Source: an uncultured Cellvibrionales bacterium (GTDB lineage Bacteria; Pseudomonadota; Gammaproteobacteria; Pseudomonadales; GM7GCV1). Taken from it: a stretch of DNA of 64,000 nt. Position 1 is the first letter of the stretch; every line of letters starts with the position of its first letter. Below the pieces are notes generated by a model. The model searched no databases. It had not been told where the DNA came from and saw nothing but the letters and a program-made list of their open reading frames with translations. The stretch covers positions 1 to 64,000 of the forward strand of contig CAJXYP010000007.1 in NCBI GenBank assembly GCA_913063225.1, given 5' to 3'. The translations under genes were made by a program, and so were the position numbers. Below, piece by piece: positions 28,193-36,803 of this stretch.

Positions 28193-28366
28193 TGTTTATC
28201 CCCCGAATAAAAACAAAAGCCCCTAGCAAACAATAAACGCGCTGGCCGCCGGAGACAAGTCGTGGCTATTAGCTTCCGGTACTGGCTTCAGGTATTAACT
28301 TCCGGTATTGGCGTCATGTGCAAGTATTCATATATGCTTATTGGCTCACATTGGGGGAGTATAGAA

Positions 28367-28882
28367 ATGATCAGAAGTTTTTCGACAAAGATGCTGGCCT
28401 TGGCCGCGGCCGTTTTAATCGCTGGCTGCGCAAACACTGGCCCAAGCTTTGAATATATCCATCTGCCGGGAACAGAACCTTCGGCCGGGGCCAACATGCC
28501 CTTTACATCAGCTATCGGTGTCGGCTCAGGAAGAGTCGTATTTCTGTCTGGCATCACCGGTGCGCCGGTACCACACAGCCATCCGCATGTTCCCGCAGAG
28601 TTTGATCATGTCGACTTTGATCCGGAGGCTCAGGCCATCGAAGTTATGGAACGGTTAAAAGAAACCGTAGAAGCGGCGGGCGGCGATCTGCAAGATATAG
28701 TCAAGGTTACTCGCTATGTCCGGGACATCGGCGCCAACCAAGATATTATTAACGCGGTAATGAACCGCTATTGGGGACCAAACCATCGACCTGCCAGCAC
28801 CTCAGTTGAGATCGTGCGCTTGGCAACTGACGCCAGATTTATATTGGAAGTAGATGCAGTCGCGGTTTTACCCGGATATTAG
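28367..28882 (+). CDS. RidA-fold (YjgF/YER057c) lipoprotein
   Basis: A 171-residue Rid-family protein. I choose the ATG at 28367 because GGGGGAG lies just upstream and it gives a lipoprotein signal (MLALAAAVLIAGC). The Rid domain follows (VGSGRVVFLSGITGAPVP, EAAGGDLQDIVKVTRYVRDI, PASTSVEIVRLATDARFILE). In RidA enamine deaminases the last block holds an Arg (PARSCVE); here it is PASTSVE, so deaminase activity is not expected. Export of a Rid protein as a lipoprotein is uncommon. The LplT-Aas fusion gene starts 15 bases downstream, so the two may be one unit. Confidence 0.85.
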   Translation: MIRSFSTKMLALAAAVLIAGCANTGPSFEYIHLPGTEPSAGANMPFTSAIGVGSGRVVFLSGITGAPVPHSHPHVPAEFDHVDFDPEAQAIEVMERLKETVEAAGGDLQDIVKVTRYVRDIGANQDIINAVMNRYWGPNHRPASTSVEIVRLATDARFILEVDAVAVLPGY

Positions 28883-28897
28883 TAAGAGAAGGCATCA

Positions 28898-31800
28898 ATG
28901 CCTAGCTTGATTCGTGTTCATGGCGCAAAGGTATTTTTTGCGGCGGCGTTCCTGAATGCCTTTGTTGATCTTGGCCACAAGATCACCATTCAGAACACTA
29001 TCTTCAAGATCTACGACAGCAGCACTCAGGTTGTGCTTACGGCGGCTGTTAATGGGCTAATTCTTCTACCCTTTATCTTTCTTTTTATCCCCGCCGGGAA
29101 AATTAGCGATCGCTTTGCGCGGCATCGCGTTATGCAAATTTCCGGCTGGTTCGCGGTATTCCTAACTCTCGGCATTGCTATTAGTTATCACATGGGCTGG
29201 TTTGTTGCGGCCTTTGCCATGACCTTTTTACTGGCAGCGCAATCGGCTATTTATTCGCCAGCAAAGTTTGCCTATCTCAAATCATTGTTCGGCGCCGAAA
29301 ATTTGGCTCGCTCCAACGGTGCGCTGCAGTCACTCGCTATTGTGGCCATTCTGGCAGCCACCTTTGCTTTCTCTATCCTCTTTGAGAGTTCTTTTTCCGG
29401 CGCCTTAACCACGGGAGAAACGCTTCAGCAAGTATCTGGCATTGGCTGGATGTTGGTAGCAGGCGCACTAATTGAACTTGCCTGCCTTTATCGATTGCCG
29501 GATTTAAAGGTTATAGAGAAGGTGCTGCAGGAGTCATCTGCACAACCCAAAGCGATGCAGAGAACTCCTCTGCAAACTGTACTGAAACGTCCAATCATGG
29601 GCCGATCCATATTGGGCATAAGCCTGTTCTGGGGCATTGGTCAGGTAATGCTGGCGGCCTTTCCTGCATTCGCCGAAATGCGCACTGGGGTCACCAACGT
29701 CGCCGCCGTTCAAGGCGTGCTCGCCATGTCCGGCATAGGCATTGCTATCGGCGCTTATATAGCCGGTCGTGTTTCCAAAAACTATATCGAAACCGGGCTA
29801 ATTCCCGTGGGCGCAGTGGGCATCTGCTTTGCCCTGTGGTTCATGCCCTTTGCCGACACATTGACCACCTTCGCCATATTGCAATTGATTATGGGTATCG
29901 CCGGCGGCATGTTCCTGATTCCGCTAAACGCATTGGTTCAGTTTCATGCGGATGAACGTGAGCTGGGCGGCATTATTTCTGTACGGAATCTATTTTCCAA
30001 TCTCGCCATGCTGGGGTTTTTGGTGGCGACCATTGGTCTGACTTATATAGGCTTCAATGAACAGTTCTTGCTAATTATTCTGGCCATTGTCGCCTTTGCA
30101 GGAACCATCTATACAGTAGCTAACGTTCCCCAGAGCCTAACTCGATTTGCTGTGGGCACTTTGATGTCACAGCGCTACCGCCTCAAAGTACAGGGAGTAA
30201 AAAATATTCCCGCTTCAGGCGGAGCTCTGCTGCTGGGCAATCATATTAGTTTTGTTGATTGGGCCATGATTCAAATTGCCTCGCCCAGGCCAGTGCGCTT
30301 TGTGATGGCCGAGATCTACTACAACCGCTGGTATCTTAAATGGATTTTTGATCGCTTTGGCTGCATACCTATTGCGGGCGGTGCCTCAAGTAAAGCGGCT
30401 CTCGAGGCGGTGTCAGATGCGCTCGCCTCTGGCGACTTGGTATGCCTTTTCCCCGAAGGTGCGCTTACCTCAAACGGGCACCTAGGAGAATTCCGGCGCG
30501 GCTATGAAACCGCCTGCCGAATGACAGAAGCAGATATACCTATAGTGCCTTTCTATCTTCAGGGCCTTTGGGGCAGCCGGCATTCCCGGTCTTCAGAAAG
30601 CTTTAAAAGCGCTCGCGCAATTCCCGGCAAACGAGATGTGGTTGTGACCTTTGGCAAGATTCTGCCAAGTGATACGCCCGCAGATGTTCTAAAACGGAAG
30701 GTTTCTGAGGTGTCAGTAGTAGCTTGGGAGCATTACGCGAGCTCGCTGCCGAACTTGGCAGAAGCTTGGGTGGATAAAGCCAAGACTATGGGCAAAACCC
30801 AAATAATGCATGATGATTTATCCGGCGACCTGTCAGCGTACAGAGCATTAACCGGTGCGGTATTGATGTCGCGCCGCATCAGCGAACTTTTTCCGGAACA
30901 GAATGTTGGATTGGCACTGCCTTTCACTATTGGCGGCGTGCTGGCCAATATGGCTACCCTATTGGCCGGTAAAACCCTGGTTAACCTTAACTACACTGCC
31001 AGTGCGGAAGCTTTGCAGTTCGCCTGCCGGGAATCCGGCATTACGAAGGTGGTTACTGCCCGCAGATTTATAACCAATTTGCAAAAGAGAGGCATCGAAC
31101 TACAAGAGTTGCTGCCAGACCAAGAGCTCATTTATCTGGAAGATGTGCGTGAAAGCTTTAGCAAATTGGAATCATTACGAACCCTGTTGATGGTGTGTTT
31201 GTCGCCAACCTGGTTCCTAAAAAGAATGGTGTGCAAAAAGTGCGATCCTACAAAGGCTGCCATTATATTTTCCAGTGGCTCTGAAGGCCTTCCCAAGGGC
31301 ATCGTCCTTAGTCACAAAAATCTAATGGCCAATGTTAAGCAGGCCGCAGATGCACTGCAGCCCGATAGCCAAGACGTAATGATGAGTAGCCTGCCACTAT
31401 TTCACGCGTTTGGCCTTACCGCAGCGCAGTTTTTGCCCTTGATTGAGGGCATGCCCATGGTGTGCCAGCCGGATCCAACGGACGTAGTTTCCGTTGCCAA
31501 AGCGGTAGCCAAATACAAAGCCACCATAATGTTTGGCACCTCAACCTTCCTGCGTTTTTACTGTCGCAACCCCAAGGTACATCCGCTTATGCTGGATAGC
31601 ATGCGACTCACGGTTGCCGGTGCCGAGAAATTATCTGCAGATGTGCGCCTGGCCTTTGAAGCCAAATTTAGAAAACCCATTTACGAAGGCTACGGAATGA
31701 CTGAATGCTCGCCGGTAGTGGGCGTTAACTTACCGGACCAGCTCGACGATAAAAATTGGCGCGTTACCACTTCCAACAAACTGGGCACCATTGGCCAGCC

Positions 31801-32347
31801 ACTCTCAGGAACAAGCTTGCGCATAGCTGACCCGGATACCTTGCGTGAACTTGAAACCGGCGAAGAAGGCATGGTGTTGGTGGCAGGACCACAGGTTATG
31901 ACCGGCTATTTAAACGCTCCCGAAAAATCGTCTGAGGCATTGGTTGAGCAGGACGGTATGACTTGGTACGTATCCGGAGACAAAGGCAAGCTAGATGAAG
32001 ACGGGTTTTTAACCCTGATCGATCGCTATTCCCGAATGGCAAAACTTGGCGGCGAAATGATAAGTCTGGGAGCCGTTGAGCAGATGATTCGCCCTGCGCT
32101 AATCGATCAGGACTATACCGGAGACATCGTTGCTACTAGTGTCGAAGATAAACGCAAAGGCGAAAAGCTGGTAGTGCTGCTGGACGAACCCTTTAATCAG
32201 AAAGCCGCCGTCGATTACTTGAAGAAAAGCAAAGCCAACTCGCTGATGCGCCCTGGAGCTTGGATTCAGGCAGAAGAAATTCCCCGCCTCGGCGCTGGCA
32301 AGGTGGATTTTCCTAGCGCCAAGAAGCTGGCGGCAGAATTAGTTTAA
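28898..32347 (+). CDS. aas: fused LplT (MFS) - PlsC acyltransferase - acyl-ACP synthetase
   Basis: A 1149-residue inner-membrane protein that combines functions separate in E. coli as LplT (lysophospholipid flippase) and Aas. Residues 1-405 are a 12-helix MFS domain. Residues 415-610 are a PlsC-type acyltransferase with NHISFVDW and FPEGALTSNG. Residues 640-1149 are an AMP-binding acyl-ACP synthetase with IIFSSGSEGLPKGIVLSHKN, GYGMTECSPVVGV and YVSGDKGKLDEDGFL. Predicted job: import of 2-acyl-lysophosphatidylethanolamine and its re-acylation. The fused form is known in other proteobacteria. Confidence 0.93.
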   Translation: MPSLIRVHGAKVFFAAAFLNAFVDLGHKITIQNTIFKIYDSSTQVVLTAAVNGLILLPFIFLFIPAGKISDRFARHRVMQISGWFAVFLTLGIAISYHMGWFVAAFAMTFLLAAQSAIYSPAKFAYLKSLFGAENLARSNGALQSLAIVAILAATFAFSILFESSFSGALTTGETLQQVSGIGWMLVAGALIELACLYRLPDLKVIEKVLQESSAQPKAMQRTPLQTVLKRPIMGRSILGISLFWGIGQVMLAAFPAFAEMRTGVTNVAAVQGVLAMSGIGIAIGAYIAGRVSKNYIETGLIPVGAVGICFALWFMPFADTLTTFAILQLIMGIAGGMFLIPLNALVQFHADERELGGIISVRNLFSNLAMLGFLVATIGLTYIGFNEQFLLIILAIVAFAGTIYTVANVPQSLTRFAVGTLMSQRYRLKVQGVKNIPASGGALLLGNHISFVDWAMIQIASPRPVRFVMAEIYYNRWYLKWIFDRFGCIPIAGGASSKAALEAVSDALASGDLVCLFPEGALTSNGHLGEFRRGYETACRMTEADIPIVPFYLQGLWGSRHSRSSESFKSARAIPGKRDVVVTFGKILPSDTPADVLKRKVSEVSVVAWEHYASSLPNLAEAWVDKAKTMGKTQIMHDDLSGDLSAYRALTGAVLMSRRISELFPEQNVGLALPFTIGGVLANMATLLAGKTLVNLNYTASAEALQFACRESGITKVVTARRFITNLQKRGIELQELLPDQELIYLEDVRESFSKLESLRTLLMVCLSPTWFLKRMVCKKCDPTKAAIIFSSGSEGLPKGIVLSHKNLMANVKQAADALQPDSQDVMMSSLPLFHAFGLTAAQFLPLIEGMPMVCQPDPTDVVSVAKAVAKYKATIMFGTSTFLRFYCRNPKVHPLMLDSMRLTVAGAEKLSADVRLAFEAKFRKPIYEGYGMTECSPVVGVNLPDQLDDKNWRVTTSNKLGTIGQPLSGTSLRIADPDTLRELETGEEGMVLVAGPQVMTGYLNAPEKSSEALVEQDGMTWYVSGDKGKLDEDGFLTLIDRYSRMAKLGGEMISLGAVEQMIRPALIDQDYTGDIVATSVEDKRKGEKLVVLLDEPFNQKAAVDYLKKSKANSLMRPGAWIQAEEIPRLGAGKVDFPSAKKLAAELV

Positions 32348-32469
32348 GAATTGATTTAAGCGCTAGATTAGGCGTTAGTTTTAGCGCTAGTTATTCCAGA
32401 TCTAACTGAGTGCTATTATTCAGGTTATTCGATCCAGTCCGGTCCAAACATACTTCAGAGGAAACAGGG
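32348..32469. repeat. short direct repeats between aas and M1 peptidase gene
   Basis: Just after the aas stop, 32354-32394 contains near-copies of a GCGCTAG unit spaced about 25 bases apart (TTTAAGCGCTAGATTA and TTTTAGCGCTAGTTAT) with a GGCGTTAG copy between them. No clear terminator is seen. Confidence 0.4.
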
Positions 32470-35046
32470 ATGAAACTGTGGATTTGCGCGTCTTTTCTGA
32501 TATTTGCGACTTGCCTTAGCGCACAGTCGGTTCAACAAACCAAAGGTAGTTTTGAAGATAAATTTCGTCAGCTCGATGAAGTATTGCCAACTCCCAATAC
32601 CTACCGAAATGCCGCGGGCGAACCTGGCCATGATTATTGGCAGCAGCAGGTGGACTACGAAATAGAAGTAACTTTGGACGAAGAGCGAAAACGTCTTGAA
32701 GGATCGGTAGAGATTAACTACCAGAACAACTCTCCAGATACGCTTCGCTACCTCTGGCTTCAGCTGGATCAAAATATATTCCGCAACGACTCGATGTCCG
32801 AGTTAACCAATACCTTCGCTGGCATTGGCCGCCGTGGCCCAAGAACAGAATTGGCTGACGGCGACGACCCCGCTCAATTGAGCATCTCTGAATTACGACG
32901 CCAACAATTTATGGCGGATGTAGAGCTTGGCTACGATATCCAAAGCGTTGAAGCCGCCAATGGCGATGAGCTGAACGTGGTAATAGTCGGCACCAATATG
33001 CGTATTGATTTGCCGAGCCCGCTTTCATCGGGCGACAGCTTTTCCTTTTCTATCGACTACGCCTACAACATTGTTGAAGAAGACGCCGTTCGGGCACGAG
33101 CTGGGTATGAGCACTTCCCAGATGATGCTCGCGACGGCGGAAACGATATTTTCCTTGTAGCCCAGTGGTATCCAAGATTACACGCCTACACAGATTACGA
33201 AGCTTGGACCAATAAAGAGTTTCTGGGTCGCGGCGAGTTCACCTTGGAATTTGGTGATTACGAAGTAGCTATTACCTTGCCTGCGGATCATCTCGTATCC
33301 TCAACGGGAGAACTTCAAAACCCTAACCAAGTACTAACGGCAACCCAACGCGAGCGACTACGGGAAGCAGAAACCGCTGACCGCCCGGTATTTATCGTTA
33401 CCGCCGAAGAAGCTTTAGAGAACGAAGCTGAGGGCACATCCGAAACTAAGACATGGCACTTTGACGCGGAAAACGTGCGCGACTTTGCTTGGGCCTCTTC
33501 ACGAAAATTTATCTGGGATGCTCAGGGGCATAACCAGGGCGGTGATGTGCAGCCATTAGTAATGGCGATGTCCTTTTATCCAAAAGAAGGAGAGCCTCTC
33601 TGGTCTAGTTATTCAACGGCCTCAGTGATTCATACCATGGACGTTTATTCCCGATTCTCCTTTGATTACCCCTACCCCGTTGCGCAGTCTGTAAACGGTC
33701 CAGTTGGCGGAATGGAATACCCGATGATTACCTTCAACGGCCCTCGAACCGAGCCACCGGATGAAGAAGAGGAGGAAGCAGCTGAGAATGGAATTGAGAG
33801 CGGTGCGACCGAAGAGAATGAAGAGACTGCAGAATCAGACGAACCTGGTCAACGAACCTATTCTTTGGCGGAAAAGCGATTCCTGATTGGCGTAGTGATT
33901 CATGAAGTTGGTCATATCTATTTTCCTATGACGGTAAATTCAGACGAGCGCCAGTGGACCTGGATGGATGAGGGACTGAATAGCTTTCTCGACGGTGTTG
34001 CTGGGCGCGAATGGGATCCGGATATTCCCTGGGGCGTAGAACCCCGAGACATAACAGGCTATATGGAATCTTCGAATCAGGTTCCGATAATGACTCAGTC
34101 CGATAGTGTCTGGAACTTGGGGCCAAATGCCTATGGCAAACCCGCAGTAGCGCTAAATATATTGCGTGAAGTGATACTGGGCAGGGAGTTGTTTGATTTT
34201 GCCTTTAAAGAATATTCAAGACGCTGGGCCTTTAAGCGCCCCACCCCCTCTGACTTTTTCCGAACCATGGAAGAAGCCTCCGGCGTTGATTTGGATTGGT
34301 TCTGGCGCGGTTGGTTTTACAGCACCGATCACGTCGATATCTCTCTCGACAGTATCTATTCCCTGCGTATAGATACGGCAGATCCAGATATTGATTTTGA
34401 TCGTCAGCGACAAGAGGTCAAAGACGAACCCATTTCGCTTTTTGTTGAACGCAATAGAGAGCTGGGATTAGTGCCTTGGGTTGATTCAAATCCGGACATC
34501 CGAGACTTCTACGACGATAACGACCAATTTACCGTTACCAATAGAGAGCGCAATTCCTATCAAAGCTTTTTAGATGGGCTGGACGACTGGGAACGGGAAG
34601 CTTTCCTACGCGCCGTTGAAGAAGACAAAAATTACTACATCCTGCAATTTTCAAATCTTGGCGGATTGGTATCCCCTATCTTGCTGCAGCTGAACTTTAT
34701 GGACGGCAGTAGTGAAGAGATGAATATTCCCGCAGAGATCTGGAGACGCACACCCGAACAGGTGCACAAGCTTTTGGTGTTCGATAAGGAACTAGAAAGT
34801 GTGGTGGTCGACCACCGCTGGGAAACGGCCGACGTCGATATCGAAAATAACTTTTATCCGCGCCGGATAATTCCTTCTCGAATCGAAGCCTATCAAGATA
34901 GGGATTCAACTGCTCTTACCTCTCGCGACATTATGCGAGACATCGAAACCGAGCTTGATACCGACGATGAGGATGATTCGGAAGTTGAAGAGCCTGAAGG
35001 GGAAGAAGGAGTAATAGACGGAGACGGAGATAGCGCATCAGAATGA
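32470..35046 (+). CDS. M1-family metallopeptidase (exported)
   Basis: An aminopeptidase-type gluzincin of 858 residues from the ATG at 32470, which yields a Sec signal (MKLWICASFLIFATCLSAQS). The zinc motif HEVGHIYFP with the downstream Glu in WMDEGLNSFLDG matches M1 peptidases; an N-terminal beta-domain precedes it (VSSTGELQNP). An acidic insertion (EEEEEAAENGIESGATEENE) interrupts the region before the active site, and the C-terminus is also highly acidic (LDTDDEDDSEVEEPEGEE). It overlaps the next gene by four bases (ATGA), so translation is coupled. Likely periplasmic protein or peptide breakdown. Confidence 0.92.
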   Translation: MKLWICASFLIFATCLSAQSVQQTKGSFEDKFRQLDEVLPTPNTYRNAAGEPGHDYWQQQVDYEIEVTLDEERKRLEGSVEINYQNNSPDTLRYLWLQLDQNIFRNDSMSELTNTFAGIGRRGPRTELADGDDPAQLSISELRRQQFMADVELGYDIQSVEAANGDELNVVIVGTNMRIDLPSPLSSGDSFSFSIDYAYNIVEEDAVRARAGYEHFPDDARDGGNDIFLVAQWYPRLHAYTDYEAWTNKEFLGRGEFTLEFGDYEVAITLPADHLVSSTGELQNPNQVLTATQRERLREAETADRPVFIVTAEEALENEAEGTSETKTWHFDAENVRDFAWASSRKFIWDAQGHNQGGDVQPLVMAMSFYPKEGEPLWSSYSTASVIHTMDVYSRFSFDYPYPVAQSVNGPVGGMEYPMITFNGPRTEPPDEEEEEAAENGIESGATEENEETAESDEPGQRTYSLAEKRFLIGVVIHEVGHIYFPMTVNSDERQWTWMDEGLNSFLDGVAGREWDPDIPWGVEPRDITGYMESSNQVPIMTQSDSVWNLGPNAYGKPAVALNILREVILGRELFDFAFKEYSRRWAFKRPTPSDFFRTMEEASGVDLDWFWRGWFYSTDHVDISLDSIYSLRIDTADPDIDFDRQRQEVKDEPISLFVERNRELGLVPWVDSNPDIRDFYDDNDQFTVTNRERNSYQSFLDGLDDWEREAFLRAVEEDKNYYILQFSNLGGLVSPILLQLNFMDGSSEEMNIPAEIWRRTPEQVHKLLVFDKELESVVVDHRWETADVDIENNFYPRRIIPSRIEAYQDRDSTALTSRDIMRDIETELDTDDEDDSEVEEPEGEEGVIDGDGDSASE

Positions 35047-35543
35047 TCAGCAAGCCTACAGCACTAGCAGGCCTTTTGGTCTGCTTCTGCGCTGGTGCAG
35101 TCTTGGCGCACCAACAAAAATCTACCTTTATAGAAGTTCTCTACAATCAGCGATCCGGAAGCATGGAGATATCCCAACGCTTTGATTTGCACGATGCGGA
35201 ACACGCGGTAAGACAAATTTTTGATGCTAGGGCGGATATTCTGGGTTCGCTAGAAACCCAAACATCCTTCTACGAATATGCGGTTCAAAACTTTTCGATG
35301 GAAAGACCGGATGGCAGCACAATCGCCTTGGAAAGTATCGGTTTCGAAATTGAAGGGAAATTCTTCTGGGTATATCAGACAGCTCCGTTAGAACCAGAAC
35401 TATCGAAACTGCGTCTATCGAGTACGGTATTACAGGACCTTTGGGCTGATCAGGTGAATTGGGTGAATGTCGAACGGGATGGGGAGATCCAGACCGCGGT
35501 ATTTCAAGCCCACGACAATCTAATAGACATATCCTTTGATTGA
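35043..35543 (+). CDS. DUF6702-type exported protein coupled to M1 peptidase
   Basis: A 166-residue secreted protein with a signal peptide (MISKPTALAGLLVCFCAGAV, cleavage before HQQKS). Its body (FIEVLYNQRSGSMEISQRFD, then DLWADQVNWVNVERDG) resembles DUF6702 proteins, which are often encoded next to M1 peptidases. It overlaps the peptidase gene by ATGA, so the two products probably act together, for example as peptidase and accessory domain. No catalytic motif is visible. Confidence 0.75.
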   Translation: MISKPTALAGLLVCFCAGAVLAHQQKSTFIEVLYNQRSGSMEISQRFDLHDAEHAVRQIFDARADILGSLETQTSFYEYAVQNFSMERPDGSTIALESIGFEIEGKFFWVYQTAPLEPELSKLRLSSTVLQDLWADQVNWVNVERDGEIQTAVFQAHDNLIDISFD

Positions 35544-35636
35544 TCCGAATGTACTTTTGCTCAATTCAGCAAGATTCGGGTCGAATAACTAATTCAACTT
35601 GGCGGACAATGATTGCTCAAACCGAGATTCGAGCAA

Positions 35637-36470
35637 ATGTCTGACTACCAGCGCATAGAAACCGCCATCAACTTTATTGTTGAGCAGGGCAATGCCCAGC
35701 CTAGCTTGGAAGAGATCGCCGCAGCGGTGCATTTGAGTCCCTTCCATTTTCAACGACTATTTAGCCAGTGGGCTGGAGTAACCCCGAAAAGGTTTTTACA
35801 GACCCTAACGGTCGAGCGCGCCAAAGCCTTGCTGGCTCACTCCAAACCTCTTTTAGAGGTATCTGATCTAGTTGGCCTAAGCGGCCCATCCAGACTGCAC
35901 GATCATTTTGTAAAACTGGAAGCGGTAACTCCGGGCGAATATAAAAATGCCGGCAGCGGACTAACCATTAATTACGGAATTTCTGAAACGCCCTTTGGTC
36001 TAGTTTTTCTCGCCACGACAGCGCGCGGCATCTGCAAAATTGCTTTTGTGAATTCTTCGGACATTGGCGCACCTTTAGAGCAACTAGTAGCCGAATGGCC
36101 AAATGCACAGGTTGTTGAGAATATTGAAGCCACTGGCGAACTTGTAGACAATCTATTTCAGGCAAAGGCGGCTGAAACCGAAGTAAGCCAACCCGTTTCA
36201 CTCTATGTAAGAGGCACTAACTTTCAAGTGAAAGTCTGGAAAGCACTGCTACAAATACCCCTAGGGGCGCTTACCAGTTATTCAGAGGTAGCCACTGCTG
36301 TTGGCAGCCCTAAGGCAGTGCGAGCGGTAGGAACCGCGGTAGGCGCCAACCCTGCGGCCTTCGCTATACCCTGTCACAGGGTTATTCGACAAAGCGGCGG
36401 CATAGGTGGCTATCGCTGGGGCGAAACCCGCAAACACGCCATTCATGCCTGGGAATCAGCCAGAGCCTAG
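35637..36470 (+). CDS. AraC-type regulator fused to methylated-DNA cysteine methyltransferase
   Basis: A 277-residue Ada-like protein without the N-terminal zinc/Cys phosphotriester domain. Residues 1-100 form an AraC helix-turn-helix (PSLEEIAAAVHLSPFHFQRL, then FSQWAGVTPKRF). Residues 110-277 form the O6-alkylguanine transferase with the acceptor cysteine in IPCHRVI and RAVGTAVGANP. It repairs O6-methylguanine and may regulate alkylation responses. Start at the ATG 35637; a TTG at 35615 region is the alternative. Gene neighbours do not share the function. Confidence 0.9.
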   Translation: MSDYQRIETAINFIVEQGNAQPSLEEIAAAVHLSPFHFQRLFSQWAGVTPKRFLQTLTVERAKALLAHSKPLLEVSDLVGLSGPSRLHDHFVKLEAVTPGEYKNAGSGLTINYGISETPFGLVFLATTARGICKIAFVNSSDIGAPLEQLVAEWPNAQVVENIEATGELVDNLFQAKAAETEVSQPVSLYVRGTNFQVKVWKALLQIPLGALTSYSEVATAVGSPKAVRAVGTAVGANPAAFAIPCHRVIRQSGGIGGYRWGETRKHAIHAWESARA

Positions 36471-36493
36471 ATCTCAATAATTCTCGCCTAGAC

Positions 36494-36661
36494 TTAGCCT
36501 TTGTCGGCTTTTAATGCAGAGCGAAGCATTAACGTCTTAATTTTAGACTTGGTCTGAGAATTACAGGACTGCAGATCCTCGACAAAAAGAAGTCGATTTT
36601 CGAATAGATAGGCCAAGCGCTCATCGTCGATACTTATTTTTAGTGATACCTCTGATTTCAT
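36494..36661 (-). CDS. small protein behind a Fur box
   Basis: A 55-residue frame starting MKSEVSLKISIDDERLAYLF and ending LMLRSALKADKG, preceded by a good ribosome site (GAGGCAGAGAA). A 15-of-19 match to the Fur consensus lies 41 bases upstream at 36702-36720. The peptide is charged, mostly helical in appearance, with one Cys and no signal or membrane segment. I do not recognise the family. The combination of SD, operator and codon structure favours a real gene made under iron starvation. Confidence 0.65.
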   Translation of the reverse strand: MKSEVSLKISIDDERLAYLFENRLLFVEDLQSCNSQTKSKIKTLMLRSALKADKG

Positions 36662-36701
36662 TTCTCTGCCTCGCCGCGCAAATTACAAATACAGTCTAAA
36701 T

Positions 36702-36720
36702 AATAATGATTCTCATTTAC
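36702..36720 (-). promoter_or_regulatory. Fur box
   Basis: Read on the minus strand the site is GTAAATGAGAATCATTATT, which matches 15 of 19 positions of the E. coli Fur consensus GATAATGATAATCATTATC. It is placed where a promoter for the 55-residue gene would be. Confidence 0.8.
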
Positions 36721-36750
36721 TTAAACAAGCGTTTAAAAAGCAGTAGGCAA

Positions 36751-36785
36751 AAAAAAGCCAACTCAATAGAGCTGGCCTTTTTTAC
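36751..36785. terminator. bidirectional Rho-independent terminator downstream of metY
   Basis: Eight-pair hairpin (GCCAACTC/GAGCTGGC with one G-U pair, loop of four) flanked by A-runs on the left and T-runs on the right. On the minus strand it ends metY (stop at 36804); on the plus strand it would stop read-through from the other side. Confidence 0.85.
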
Positions 36786-36803
36786 ACATAAAATCTAACT
36801 GGA

